Shown here piece after piece: positions 33,476 to 41,237 of a stretch of 64,000 nt of DNA. A program made the translations under genes and the position numbers. Origin of the DNA: Halobacteriales archaeon QS_6_64_34 (GTDB lineage Archaea; Halobacteriota; Halobacteria; Halobacteriales; Haloarculaceae); assembly GCA_003020925.1 (NCBI GenBank), contig PXRT01000010.1, positions 28,504-92,503 on the forward strand, read 5' to 3'. The notes under the pieces were generated by a model. The model was not told where the DNA came from and did not search any database. It saw only the letters and a list, made by a program, of their open reading frames with translations. The first letter of the stretch is position 1. Each line of letters opens with the position of its first letter.

Positions 33476-33871
33476 ATGCGTATTGCCCTGGCCCCACTCA
33501 AACGGCCGCTGTTGTACGTCATGGGCCCGGCCTACGTCGTCGCGGGACTCCTGCATTTCGTCGTCCCGGGGCTGTACGTCCAGATTATCCCCCCGTTTCT
33601 GCCCGCGCCGCTCGCGCTGGTCTATCTGTCAGGGGTCGCCGAGGTTGCCGTGGGACTCGGGCTCTTGTGGCCACGGACCCGACAGCAGGCGGCGTGGGCG
33701 ACCATCGCCTTGCTCGTCGCTATCTTTCCCGCGAACGTCTACATGGCGACCAGCGGGGTCGTAGTTACGGGGATGCCCGGCGGGGGCGACCCCTCCGAAC
33801 TCGTCCGGTGGGGGCGGCTACCCCTCCAGGGCGTCCTGATTCTGTGGGCGTACTGGTATACGGAGCCGTGA
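33476..33871 (+). CDS. DoxX-like membrane protein
   Basis: A 131-residue protein with four membrane helices (about residues 11-31, 43-63, 70-90 and 108-126). The first helix with AGLLHFVVPGLY and the VYLSGVAEVAVGLGLL helix match the DoxX/DUF417-like superfamily. Family members are linked to redox and sulfur metabolism, but no specific role can be given. It follows MITE R3 by 50 bp. Confidence 0.75.
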   Translation: MRIALAPLKRPLLYVMGPAYVVAGLLHFVVPGLYVQIIPPFLPAPLALVYLSGVAEVAVGLGLLWPRTRQQAAWATIALLVAIFPANVYMATSGVVVTGMPGGGDPSELVRWGRLPLQGVLILWAYWYTEP

Positions 33872-33901
33872 GTCGGTGGGGGCTGTGTTCGTCGGGGGTA
33901 C

Positions 33902-33985
33902 TCATACTGGTGGCTGTACGTTCGGAAAGATATTCGCCACCCCGGGGTGGCGAAATACTTCAGTTTGGTACAGCCACCAGTATCA
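33902..33985. repeat. TGATAC palindromic repeat (84 bp), best-preserved copy
   Basis: Perfectly symmetric limits: TCATACTGGTGGCTGTAC ... GTACAGCCACCAGTATCA, with the centre between 33943 and 33944 (GCCACCCC/GGGGTGGC) and 42 bp per arm. The terminal TGA on the minus strand is the stop codon of the 68-residue gene. It lies between two convergent genes. Confidence 0.85.
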
Positions 33986-34189
33986 CTCGTCGAACTCCTC
34001 CCTGAGCGTTTCGAGCCTGGCCTGCAGGTCCCAGACGTCCTGTGTCAACTCCTCGATAGGGACGCTGACGTCGTCGACACTGCTCTCCGTGGCGGCGGTC
34101 CACAGCAGGTCCTCGGCCTCGTCGAGATACCCGTCGGCCAGTTCGAGGGCGCGACGGACGTCCGGGTCCGGCGATGGAGGGTCCCCCAT
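33983..34189 (-). CDS. Small acidic helical protein, function unknown
   Basis: A 68-residue protein, acidic and almost entirely helical; two amphipathic stretches (VRRALELADGYLDEAEDLLW and LTQDVWDLQARLETLREEF) suggest a short helical hairpin. No metal or catalytic motif. The stop codon is supplied by the palindromic repeat. It is divergent from the methyltransferase. Confidence 0.6.
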   Translation of the reverse strand: MGDPPSPDPDVRRALELADGYLDEAEDLLWTAATESSVDDVSVPIEELTQDVWDLQARLETLREEFDE

Positions 34190-34384
34190 GAATGGTCCAG
34201 TGGACTCCGGCGTGAAATCCGTTCAGGTAGACCCGATATTTTCCGTTGCCTACAGGTTCGGCCGTGGACAGCAGTTATGTCTCTGACGGACCTATCGGTA
34301 CGCCAACGAGACCGATGTCCCGCTTCACTCAGCCACTCGTCAGTGACCGTCATCCATTTGAGCCACAGCGCCCTTCCCGACGGT

Positions 34385-35002
34385 ATGGACCCCGATGACG
34401 TCCGCCGGGACTGGGCCGAGCGGTCGGGCAAGTACTCACCGGCGTACTACGCCGATATCGGCCCCAACGAGGTCAGCGAGACGCTCCGGGACGTGCTGGG
34501 CCACTACGTCACCGAGGACGCCGCGATTCTGGAGGTAGGCTGTGGCTCCGGGCGCCACCTCGGACAGCTCCGACGCGCGGGCTATGAGAACCTCACCGGC
34601 ATCGACATCAACGCGGACGCATTCGACGTGCTCCGAGAGCAGTACCCCGCCCTCGCCGGGACCGGCGAGTTTCACGCCGGCGCCATCGAGGACCTCGTCG
34701 GGGAATTCGATGACGACGCCTTCGACGTCGTCTACACCGTCGAGACGCTCCAGCATATCCACCCCGACGACACCTGGGTGTTCGAGGAACTCGTCCGCAT
34801 TACGAGCGACCTGCTCATCACTGCCGAAAACGAGGGCAACAGCCCCCAGCGGGGCCGGGACGAGACGGCCGTCAGCTACGTCGACGACGAGTTCCCGCTG
34901 TATCACCGCAACTGGAAAGCGGTCTTCTCCGAGCTGGGGCTGGCCCAGCTGATTCGGGAGCCGACCGACCGGGATACGATTCGCGTGTTCCGGAAACTGT
35001 AG
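34385..35002 (+). CDS. Class I SAM-dependent methyltransferase
   Basis: A 205-residue enzyme. SAM motif I is LEVGCGSGRHLG near residue 49; GIDINADAF ends strand 2 with the ribose-binding Asp, and DVVYTVETLQHI is motif III. ATG 34385 is chosen because the fold's N-terminal helices begin there. The acceptor substrate is unknown; the sequence resembles small-molecule methyltransferases. The 195 bp upstream hold no gene. Confidence 0.88.
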   Translation: MDPDDVRRDWAERSGKYSPAYYADIGPNEVSETLRDVLGHYVTEDAAILEVGCGSGRHLGQLRRAGYENLTGIDINADAFDVLREQYPALAGTGEFHAGAIEDLVGEFDDDAFDVVYTVETLQHIHPDDTWVFEELVRITSDLLITAENEGNSPQRGRDETAVSYVDDEFPLYHRNWKAVFSELGLAQLIREPTDRDTIRVFRKL

Positions 35003-35019
35003 CTGCCGCGCTCACTGCG

Positions 35020-35162
35020 CCGACGCGAGCCCGGAGTGACACGCCCACCGCCACCGGCGCCGCTTCCTCCATGCGCCGGTCGACGATGTCGTGTACGACG
35101 TTGAGCCGCCACGGGGTCCCGACCCGGTCGATGGCTTAGACGACGGGACAGGCGGCCTCGAT
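35020..35162 (-). pseudogene. Decayed HxlR-family transcription regulator
   Basis: One minus-strand frame reads IEAACPVV, a TAA stop, then AIDRVGTPWRLNVVHD, and directly RRMEEAAPVAVGVSL. These are the start (CPV...IG-xW) and the wing-region RMEEAAPV segment of haloarchaeal HxlR-type winged-helix regulators. The DNA-recognition helices that normally lie between them are deleted, a stop interrupts the N-terminus, and there is no proper end, so the gene is dead. Confidence 0.7.
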
Positions 35163-35180
35163 GCGTCGATAATTGGCGGC

Positions 35181-36032
35181 TCAGAACTCAATGACGGCGT
35201 TCTCGGTGACCACGGAGTCGATGAGCCGAGTCGGCGTCGCGTCGTAACCGGGGTTGGCGACCTCGAACCCCTCGGTAGGTTCGAGCATCACCTCGCTGGC
35301 CGGGCGGTAGGTGTTCTCGAAGGTGAAGCCGCTGCCGATGAACTTCGAAGACGAGCCGACGACGGTCACGGGGACGCCGTGGCTGGCCGCCGAGGCGACG
35401 ACCGAGTGGGTGCCGATGCGGTTGTACACCACGTCGTCGATGAGGCAGTTCATCCCGATGACCACGCGGTCGACCTCCTCGAGGTAGTGGCCGGCGGCGC
35501 CGTCGGTGATGAGCGTCGTGTCGACGCCGTCGCGCTCGGCGAGCTGTCGGGCCGTCTTCCGACCCAGAAAGCGGGGCCGGGACTCGGTGACGTAGGCCCC
35601 GACCTCCTTGCCCGCGCCCACGACCTCGTCGAACGTCGCCATTACGGTCGAGGAGTTCTCGTGGGTCAGCAAGACGTCGCCGTCGTCGACGAGGGTGGCG
35701 GCGCGCTCGGCGGCGCGTTGCTTGCTCGATTCGACCTCCTCGACTATGTCCTCGATGGCAACGACCAGTGCCTGCTTGGCTTCCTCGACGGTGTCGGCGT
35801 CGGCCTCTTTGACGGCCTCGACGATGCGGTGCTGTGTCGTATAGAGGGGGGCATGCGAGCGGTTGGCCCGCTGCAGCGCAGAGGAGTTGCGTTCGACGAC
35901 GCGGTTGAAGTCCTCGACGGTGTGACATTCCCGCTCAGTCAGCTCGCGCAGCGCCTGGGCGGCCTTGACGGCGACGATAGAGGAACTCTGGGTCTGCATC
36001 TCCTCTATCTCCCTGACCGTTTCGTCTATCAT
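35181..36032 (-). CDS. eIF2B alpha/beta/delta-like protein
   Basis: A 283-residue protein of the IF-2B superfamily. A helical N-terminal domain precedes a Rossmann-like domain with VLLTHENSSTVMATF, VYVTESRP-type strand AYVTESRPRFLGRKTA, DRVVIGMNCLIDDVVYNRIGTHS and VVGSSSKFIG. In archaea this superfamily includes eIF2B-like subunits and ribose-1,5-bisphosphate isomerase; the sequence does not decide between them for me. It is full length. Confidence 0.85.
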   Translation of the reverse strand: MIDETVREIEEMQTQSSSIVAVKAAQALRELTERECHTVEDFNRVVERNSSALQRANRSHAPLYTTQHRIVEAVKEADADTVEEAKQALVVAIEDIVEEVESSKQRAAERAATLVDDGDVLLTHENSSTVMATFDEVVGAGKEVGAYVTESRPRFLGRKTARQLAERDGVDTTLITDGAAGHYLEEVDRVVIGMNCLIDDVVYNRIGTHSVVASAASHGVPVTVVGSSSKFIGSGFTFENTYRPASEVMLEPTEGFEVANPGYDATPTRLIDSVVTENAVIEF

Positions 36033-36087
36033 GTCCGTACATGCGACGGACGGGAATAAGGGCCTTCCCCCATCGCTATCGAGTCGG

Positions 36088-37269
36088 TCAGGATTCCGGC
36101 CGGAGCCGGCGCCGCCCGAGGCTGGCGTCCTCGCTGGACCGCAGGATAGACAGGGCGGTCATCACGTCCGAGCGGGTGAGCAGCCCGCGAAATTCGCCGT
36201 CGGCGTCGGTGACGACCAGCCGGCCCACGGAGTTGTCCTGCAGTTCGTTCAGCGCGTCCATCACGTCCGTCTCGGGCGCGACGCTGACGAGTTCGGTGGT
36301 CATCACGTCGCCGACGGTGTAGGCGTCGCGTTCGACCTCCCTGACGGCCCGGGCGTCCTCCAGTGTGACCAGCCCGACCACTTCCCCGTTGCTCTCGACC
36401 GGATAGCCGGTGTGGCGCTCGCGGAACATCGTCTCGATGAGTTCGCGGACCGACACGTCGGGCGTGACCGTGGTGACGTGGGCCGCCGGCGTCATCACGT
36501 CTCGCACCTGGACGCCCTCCAGGTCGGCCCGCATCGTCGTCTTGCGGGCCTCTCCGGCGGCCCCGATGTAGATGAAGAAGGCCAGCCCGGCGAGGAATAT
36601 GTTCCCCAGGACGAACAGGCCAAAGAGACCGAGCAGGATGGCAAACCACTTGCCGACCTCCGCCGCTATCTGAGTCGCTCGGGCGTAGGGTCGGGTCCGG
36701 GCCAGCAGCGCCCGGAGCACTCGCCCGCCGTCCATCGGGAAGCCCGGCAGCATGTTGAACGCCGCAAGCGCGACGTTCATCACGGCCAGATAGGCGAAGA
36801 CGAAGCGGGCGGACTCGACGACGCTCGACTCGGTCCCCGGCAGGACGACGAAGGCGGCATACGAGAGGGCGCCCAGGCCGAGGCTGACGATGGGGCCGGC
36901 GACGGCGATGGCGAGTTCCTGTTTCCAGTCCTCGGGCATCTCGGTCAGCTGGGCGACGCCGCCAAAGAGCCACAGTGTGATAGAGTCGATGGGGAAGCCG
37001 TAGCGAATCGCCACCACCGAGTGGCCCAGTTCGTGCAGGACGACGCCGGTAAAGAGGCCAACGGCGGCGACGACACCGAGCACCCAGACCAGGCTCCCAC
37101 CCGTCAACAGCGCGGGGTCCAGCCCCGTCCCAAGCCAGCGGTTCAGGGCGCCGGTCGTCCGCTCGACCTGTGTCCCGATTATCCACGCGAACAGCGGGAG
37201 GACGAGCAGGAAGGTCAGGTCGAGCTGGATTGGGATGCCGAAGACGCTCCCGATGCGGAACCGTCGCAT
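36088..37269 (-). CDS. Site-2-type metalloprotease (M50) with CBS pair
   Basis: A 393-residue intramembrane protease. The zinc motif LHELGHSV is near residue 67 and the second ligand region NMLPGFPMDGGR near 185; about six membrane helices surround them. The C-terminal 140 residues form two CBS domains (VRDVMTPAAHVTTV, VGDVMTTELVSVAP), which usually bind adenosine nucleotides. This matches the SpoIVFB-like S2P group of archaea. ATG 37269 is the first start matching the family N-terminus (MRRFRIGSVFGIPI). Confidence 0.92.
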   Translation of the reverse strand: MRRFRIGSVFGIPIQLDLTFLLVLPLFAWIIGTQVERTTGALNRWLGTGLDPALLTGGSLVWVLGVVAAVGLFTGVVLHELGHSVVAIRYGFPIDSITLWLFGGVAQLTEMPEDWKQELAIAVAGPIVSLGLGALSYAAFVVLPGTESSVVESARFVFAYLAVMNVALAAFNMLPGFPMDGGRVLRALLARTRPYARATQIAAEVGKWFAILLGLFGLFVLGNIFLAGLAFFIYIGAAGEARKTTMRADLEGVQVRDVMTPAAHVTTVTPDVSVRELIETMFRERHTGYPVESNGEVVGLVTLEDARAVREVERDAYTVGDVMTTELVSVAPETDVMDALNELQDNSVGRLVVTDADGEFRGLLTRSDVMTALSILRSSEDASLGRRRLRPES

Positions 37270-37483
37270 AGCTGTTCGTTGGCGACGGATAGTGATAAAC
37301 GCGGTGTGGTAAAGTGGGGTCGTGTCTCGGGCAGTATCGACGACGGACGGCCCTCGGACAATATCGATGCTGGACAGCCAGAACGCTCCGCCCGTATTAA
37401 TAACCAGGTACGACCCTGACACCTCTTCCCGGACCGCGCCCGTCCCGAGTCAGTAAAGTAGCTCCCCAACTGTACTAGCAGCC

Positions 37484-39568
37484 GTGTCGAAGCAGGCTGC
37501 GAAGGTCGAGACGCTGTTCCTCCACGAACACGGCGAGGATGTCCGCGTCGTCGGCCAGCGCGACGGCGGGCGACTGTTCAGAGGCGTCCTCGAACTGAAA
37601 GAGACCGACGCCGGGCCACGGCCCCGCCGGCTCCGCATCGAGGACGGCTCCGGCGAGCAGTTGCGCTCACCCGACCAATTCGTGGAGCTGGCTCGACGAG
37701 CGACCCGCATCCGCATCTCCGAACAGACCGGTCCCATCGCTCGCGACCGCATCCAGGAGATGCTCGACGGCTACCAGCTCGAGGCGAAGGTCGTCCGGAC
37801 CTGCCGGTTCTGTGCCTCTGCTGGGCGGTACTCACCGATTACGAGCGAGACGGCAATCGAGGCCGACGGCGAGTTCATCTGTCCGGAGTGTGCGAGCGGG
37901 GAACTGGACCGACAGCTCGCCTTCGACGGCCAGATTACGGGCGACGCCCGCGAACGCTTAGAGGAGCTACTGCTCGAAGTGCAGGATTTAGACCGCATCA
38001 CGAGCCTGCTGTCGGGCCAGCTGGACCCCGACCTGACGAAGTTCGACGAGATATCCGCGACTACGGAGGACGTCGACCCCGTCCGCGTGGACTCACTGGG
38101 GCTCCATCCGGGCATCCAGCAACACCTCGAATCGCGCTTCGAGACCTTGCTACCGGTCCAGAGTCTGGCCGTCGAACACGGCGCCACGGAGGGCAAAGAC
38201 CAGCTCGTCGTCTCGGCGACCGCGACCGGCAAGACGCTGGTCGGCGAGATGGCCGGGCTCGATAGGGTCCTCAACGGCGAGGGCAAGATGCTCTTTCTGG
38301 TCCCCCTCGTGGCGCTTGCCAACCAAAAGTACAACGACTTCAAGGACCGCTACGGCGACATGGTGACGGTCTCGCTGCGCGTGGGCGCGAGCCGCATCGC
38401 CGACGAGGGGGGCCGATTCGACCCCGACGCGGACATCATCGTCGGCACCTACGAGGGTATCGACCACGCGCTCCGGACCGGCAAGGACCTCGGCAACGTC
38501 GGGACGGTCGTCATCGACGAGGTCCACACGCTGGGCGAGGACGAGCGTGGCCACCGGCTCGACGGGCTCATCTCGCGGTTAAAGTACTACTGCGAACGCG
38601 GGACAACGGAGGCGTCCCGGCACGAGCGAGCGGGCGACGCCCGCGAGCAAGCCAACACGGAGACCCAGTGGATATACCTCTCGGCGACGGTCGGCAACCC
38701 AACACAGCTCGCACAGAAGCTCCGGGCGACGCTCATTGAGTTCGAGGAGCGGCCGGTCCCAATCGAGCGCCACGTCACCTTCGCCGACGGCCGCGAGAAG
38801 ATAGAGACCGAGAAAAAGCTGGTCAAGCGGGCCTTCGACGCGAAATCGAGCAAGGGGTATCGCGGCCAGACCATCGTCTTCACCAACTCCCGGCGGCGCT
38901 GTCACCAGATATCCCGCAAGCTACACTACGCCTCGGCGCCGTATCACGCCGGGCTCGACAACCGGAAGCGAAAGCAGGTCGAAAAGCAGTTCGCCGACCA
39001 GGAACTCGCGGCGGTGGTCACCACGGCCGCCCTCGCGGCCGGGGTGGACTTCCCCGCCTCCCAGGTCATCTTCGACTCGCTGGCGATGGGTATCGAGTGG
39101 CTCACCGTCCAGGAGTTCAGCCAGATGCTCGGCCGGGCAGGTCGGCCCGACTACCACGACAAGGGGACCGTCTACGTGCTGGTCGAGCCCGACTGCACCT
39201 ACCACAACAGCATGGAGATGACCGAGGACGAGGTGGCGTTCAAGCTGCTGAAAGGCGAGATGGAGCCCGTCATCACCCGCTACGACGAGGGCGCCGCCGT
39301 CGAGGAGACGCTGGCAAACGTCACCGTCGCCGGCGCCCAGGCAAAGCGGCTCAACGACCGCATGGTCGGCGAGGTGCCCACGAAACACGCGCTCGGGAAG
39401 CTCCTCGAATACGACTTTATCGACGGGCTCGAACCGACGGCACTCGGTCGCGCCGTGACGAGCCACTTCCTCGCGCCCGACGAGGCGTTCCAGCTGCTCG
39501 ACGGGATTCGAAGGGGCAGCGACCCGTACGATATCGTCGCCGAGATGGAGCTGCGTGACGAGCATTGA
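37484..39568 (+). CDS. Ski2-like DEAD/DEAH-box helicase with N-terminal extension
   Basis: A 694-residue superfamily-2 helicase with a GTG start. Residues 1-190 form a family-specific N-terminal region including a zinc ribbon (CRFC and CPEC). The helicase core has Walker A SATATGKT, VIDEVHTLGED (DEVH), LSATVGN and motif VI QMLGRAGRPDYHD. It resembles Ski2/Hel308 helicases of archaea but lacks a full Hel308 C-terminus. Its role in DNA or RNA processing is not established. AT-rich promoter bases lie near 37394-37404. Confidence 0.88.
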   Translation: MSKQAAKVETLFLHEHGEDVRVVGQRDGGRLFRGVLELKETDAGPRPRRLRIEDGSGEQLRSPDQFVELARRATRIRISEQTGPIARDRIQEMLDGYQLEAKVVRTCRFCASAGRYSPITSETAIEADGEFICPECASGELDRQLAFDGQITGDARERLEELLLEVQDLDRITSLLSGQLDPDLTKFDEISATTEDVDPVRVDSLGLHPGIQQHLESRFETLLPVQSLAVEHGATEGKDQLVVSATATGKTLVGEMAGLDRVLNGEGKMLFLVPLVALANQKYNDFKDRYGDMVTVSLRVGASRIADEGGRFDPDADIIVGTYEGIDHALRTGKDLGNVGTVVIDEVHTLGEDERGHRLDGLISRLKYYCERGTTEASRHERAGDAREQANTETQWIYLSATVGNPTQLAQKLRATLIEFEERPVPIERHVTFADGREKIETEKKLVKRAFDAKSSKGYRGQTIVFTNSRRRCHQISRKLHYASAPYHAGLDNRKRKQVEKQFADQELAAVVTTAALAAGVDFPASQVIFDSLAMGIEWLTVQEFSQMLGRAGRPDYHDKGTVYVLVEPDCTYHNSMEMTEDEVAFKLLKGEMEPVITRYDEGAAVEETLANVTVAGAQAKRLNDRMVGEVPTKHALGKLLEYDFIDGLEPTALGRAVTSHFLAPDEAFQLLDGIRRGSDPYDIVAEMELRDEH

Positions 39569-39614
39569 TATTCGGGCCCCCACCTTCTTGTAGTCACACG
39601 GTCTTGCGGTGTGC

Positions 39615-40919
39615 ATGGGGCTGTTCGACAGTATACGGCGCGCGGTCGGCGGCGACGACGCCGACGACGATGACGGCAACGCGACGACACAGCCTGACGT
39701 AGTCGATACCCACGACCTCGACGAGGCCGAACTCCGCGAGCGGGCAGCGGGCGTCGCCGGCGAGGTCGAGGTGCTCGACTTCTCGCTCGACTCCCTCGCG
39801 AAGTTCGACGACGCCATCGACGCGGGCTACGACGAGGAACTGGCCACCTCGGACACGCCGGGAGCCTACGCCACTGACACCGTTCGCTTTGGCTGTTATC
39901 TCGGCGAGGTACTCGTCCGGACGTACGACGGCGAGTGGACCCGCAACCCGGACTGGGGGGTCACCATCACCGGCCCCGACGGCACCACCACCGTCGCCGT
40001 TTTCGACGTCGCCGAACGCTCGATACTCACTGGTGCGGTGTTTGCCGCTGTCGCCGACCGCGCCGCCGTTGCAGTCGGTCTCGACGGTGTCTCGGCCGAC
40101 AGCGACGCTGACACGTCGGTCACGGATGCCGACGCCGAGACCGACGAGGACACTGCGGATGGCGCCGACGCGGCGGCGGAAGGCCCGGACCTGGGCGTGG
40201 AGGACCAGCCGGCCGACGGACCGAGTGACGACAGTCAGCCAGCCGACGACTCCGACTCGCTCATCGAGGAGGCGGAGCCCGAGCCGGCGTCGTCCGAATC
40301 GCTGTTTGACGACACGGCCGCCGAGACGGGCCCGACGGTCGACGATGCCCCCTCGGCCGAAGACGGGTCTGTGACCCCGCCGTCCGAGTCCGACGGTGCC
40401 CCGGACAGTACTGACCGCGATGGCGGTACTGCCCCCGAGGCAGACAGCGGTGGCGGTGGGTCCGACAGTAGCGCTGTGGCCCCCGACGGGACTAACCCGA
40501 TGGCCGGTGACGGCCTGCGGGCGACCTACGCCGAGGCGGCCGACGAACTGGTCTCCTTCTGGACCGAGTACGACCTCGACTACACGCCCGACTCGCTGGC
40601 GCGACTTGACGCGCTGGTCAGCGAGGAGTGGGACGACGACCGGTTCGACGACGCCGACTTCGGCAGCGACGACTCCTTCGACGACCGCGTGTTCACCAGC
40701 GTCTCGACGGAGCTTGGCAGCTACTTCGGCGAGGTGCTCATCCGCGAACTCGACGCCGAGTGGAGCGACGAGACGGCCACCGACGGCGTCGTGGTCGAGG
40801 GCGCCGAGGGCCCGCTGGCGATTCCGGTGTTCAAGGTGGCCGGCACCTCCATCAAGCAACAGCCGGTGTTCGCACGGAGCTACGACTCGCTGCTCTCGGA
40901 CCTGGAATCGGACGCCTAG
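39615..40919 (+). CDS. Acidic protein with two copies of one domain
   Basis: A 434-residue protein. A similar module of about 100 residues occurs at residues 40-160 and again at 300-430: each has a helix with YxxD-SLAxxD, then LGCYLGEVLVR-like (FGCYLGEVLVRTYDGEW / LGSYFGEVLIRELDAEW) and a VAVFDVA / IPVFKVAGTS strand. They are joined by about 130 residues of Asp/Ser/Glu-rich, probably disordered sequence. No signal peptide. Function unknown; ATG 39615 is preferred over GTG 39609. Confidence 0.75.
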   Translation: MGLFDSIRRAVGGDDADDDDGNATTQPDVVDTHDLDEAELRERAAGVAGEVEVLDFSLDSLAKFDDAIDAGYDEELATSDTPGAYATDTVRFGCYLGEVLVRTYDGEWTRNPDWGVTITGPDGTTTVAVFDVAERSILTGAVFAAVADRAAVAVGLDGVSADSDADTSVTDADAETDEDTADGADAAAEGPDLGVEDQPADGPSDDSQPADDSDSLIEEAEPEPASSESLFDDTAAETGPTVDDAPSAEDGSVTPPSESDGAPDSTDRDGGTAPEADSGGGGSDSSAVAPDGTNPMAGDGLRATYAEAADELVSFWTEYDLDYTPDSLARLDALVSEEWDDDRFDDADFGSDDSFDDRVFTSVSTELGSYFGEVLIRELDAEWSDETATDGVVVEGAEGPLAIPVFKVAGTSIKQQPVFARSYDSLLSDLESDA

Positions 40920-40964
40920 AACTCCGTCTACGCTGGGCCGTCTGATTAACTGTCGACGGCTCTC

Positions 40965-41237
40965 TCACTCGACCGGCGAGACGGTAAAGTCGCCGGGCGC
41001 CTCGACCAGTTCGGCGACCCGGTCGCGGGCCTCCGACGCCGAGGCCGCGAGGACGACCAGCCCGTCGGTCGACCCGGCGCCGCTGGCCCGGTAGGCCTGC
41101 AGGTCCCCCTCGAAGTCGGCCGCGTACGTTCTGAGGACGGCCCGCACGTCGGCCTCCAGTTCCGACAGCGAACAGTCGCCGGCCTCGAAGGCCGCCAGGG
41201 CGTCCTCGACGTTCCGCAGCGCGCTGATTCGGTCCAT
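40965..41237 (-). CDS. Small conserved protein coupled to mcm
   Basis: A 90-residue protein whose ATG shares one base with the mcm stop (TGATG), so it is translated with mcm. An acidic helical N-terminal half (VEDALAAFEAGDCSLSELEA) is followed by a strand with DGLVVLAASASEARDRV. The tight coupling suggests a role near replication, but no family function is known to me. Confidence 0.75.
   Translation of the reverse strand: MDRISALRNVEDALAAFEAGDCSLSELEADVRAVLRTYAADFEGDLQAYRASGAGSTDGLVVLAASASEARDRVAELVEAPGDFTVSPVE

Noticed and set aside
35965..37419. A 484-codon plus-strand open frame opposite the site-2 protease gene
   Set aside because: High GC gives long antisense frames; its translation is low-complexity Arg/Gly/Asp-rich, while the minus strand carries a complete M50-CBS protein with catalytic motifs.
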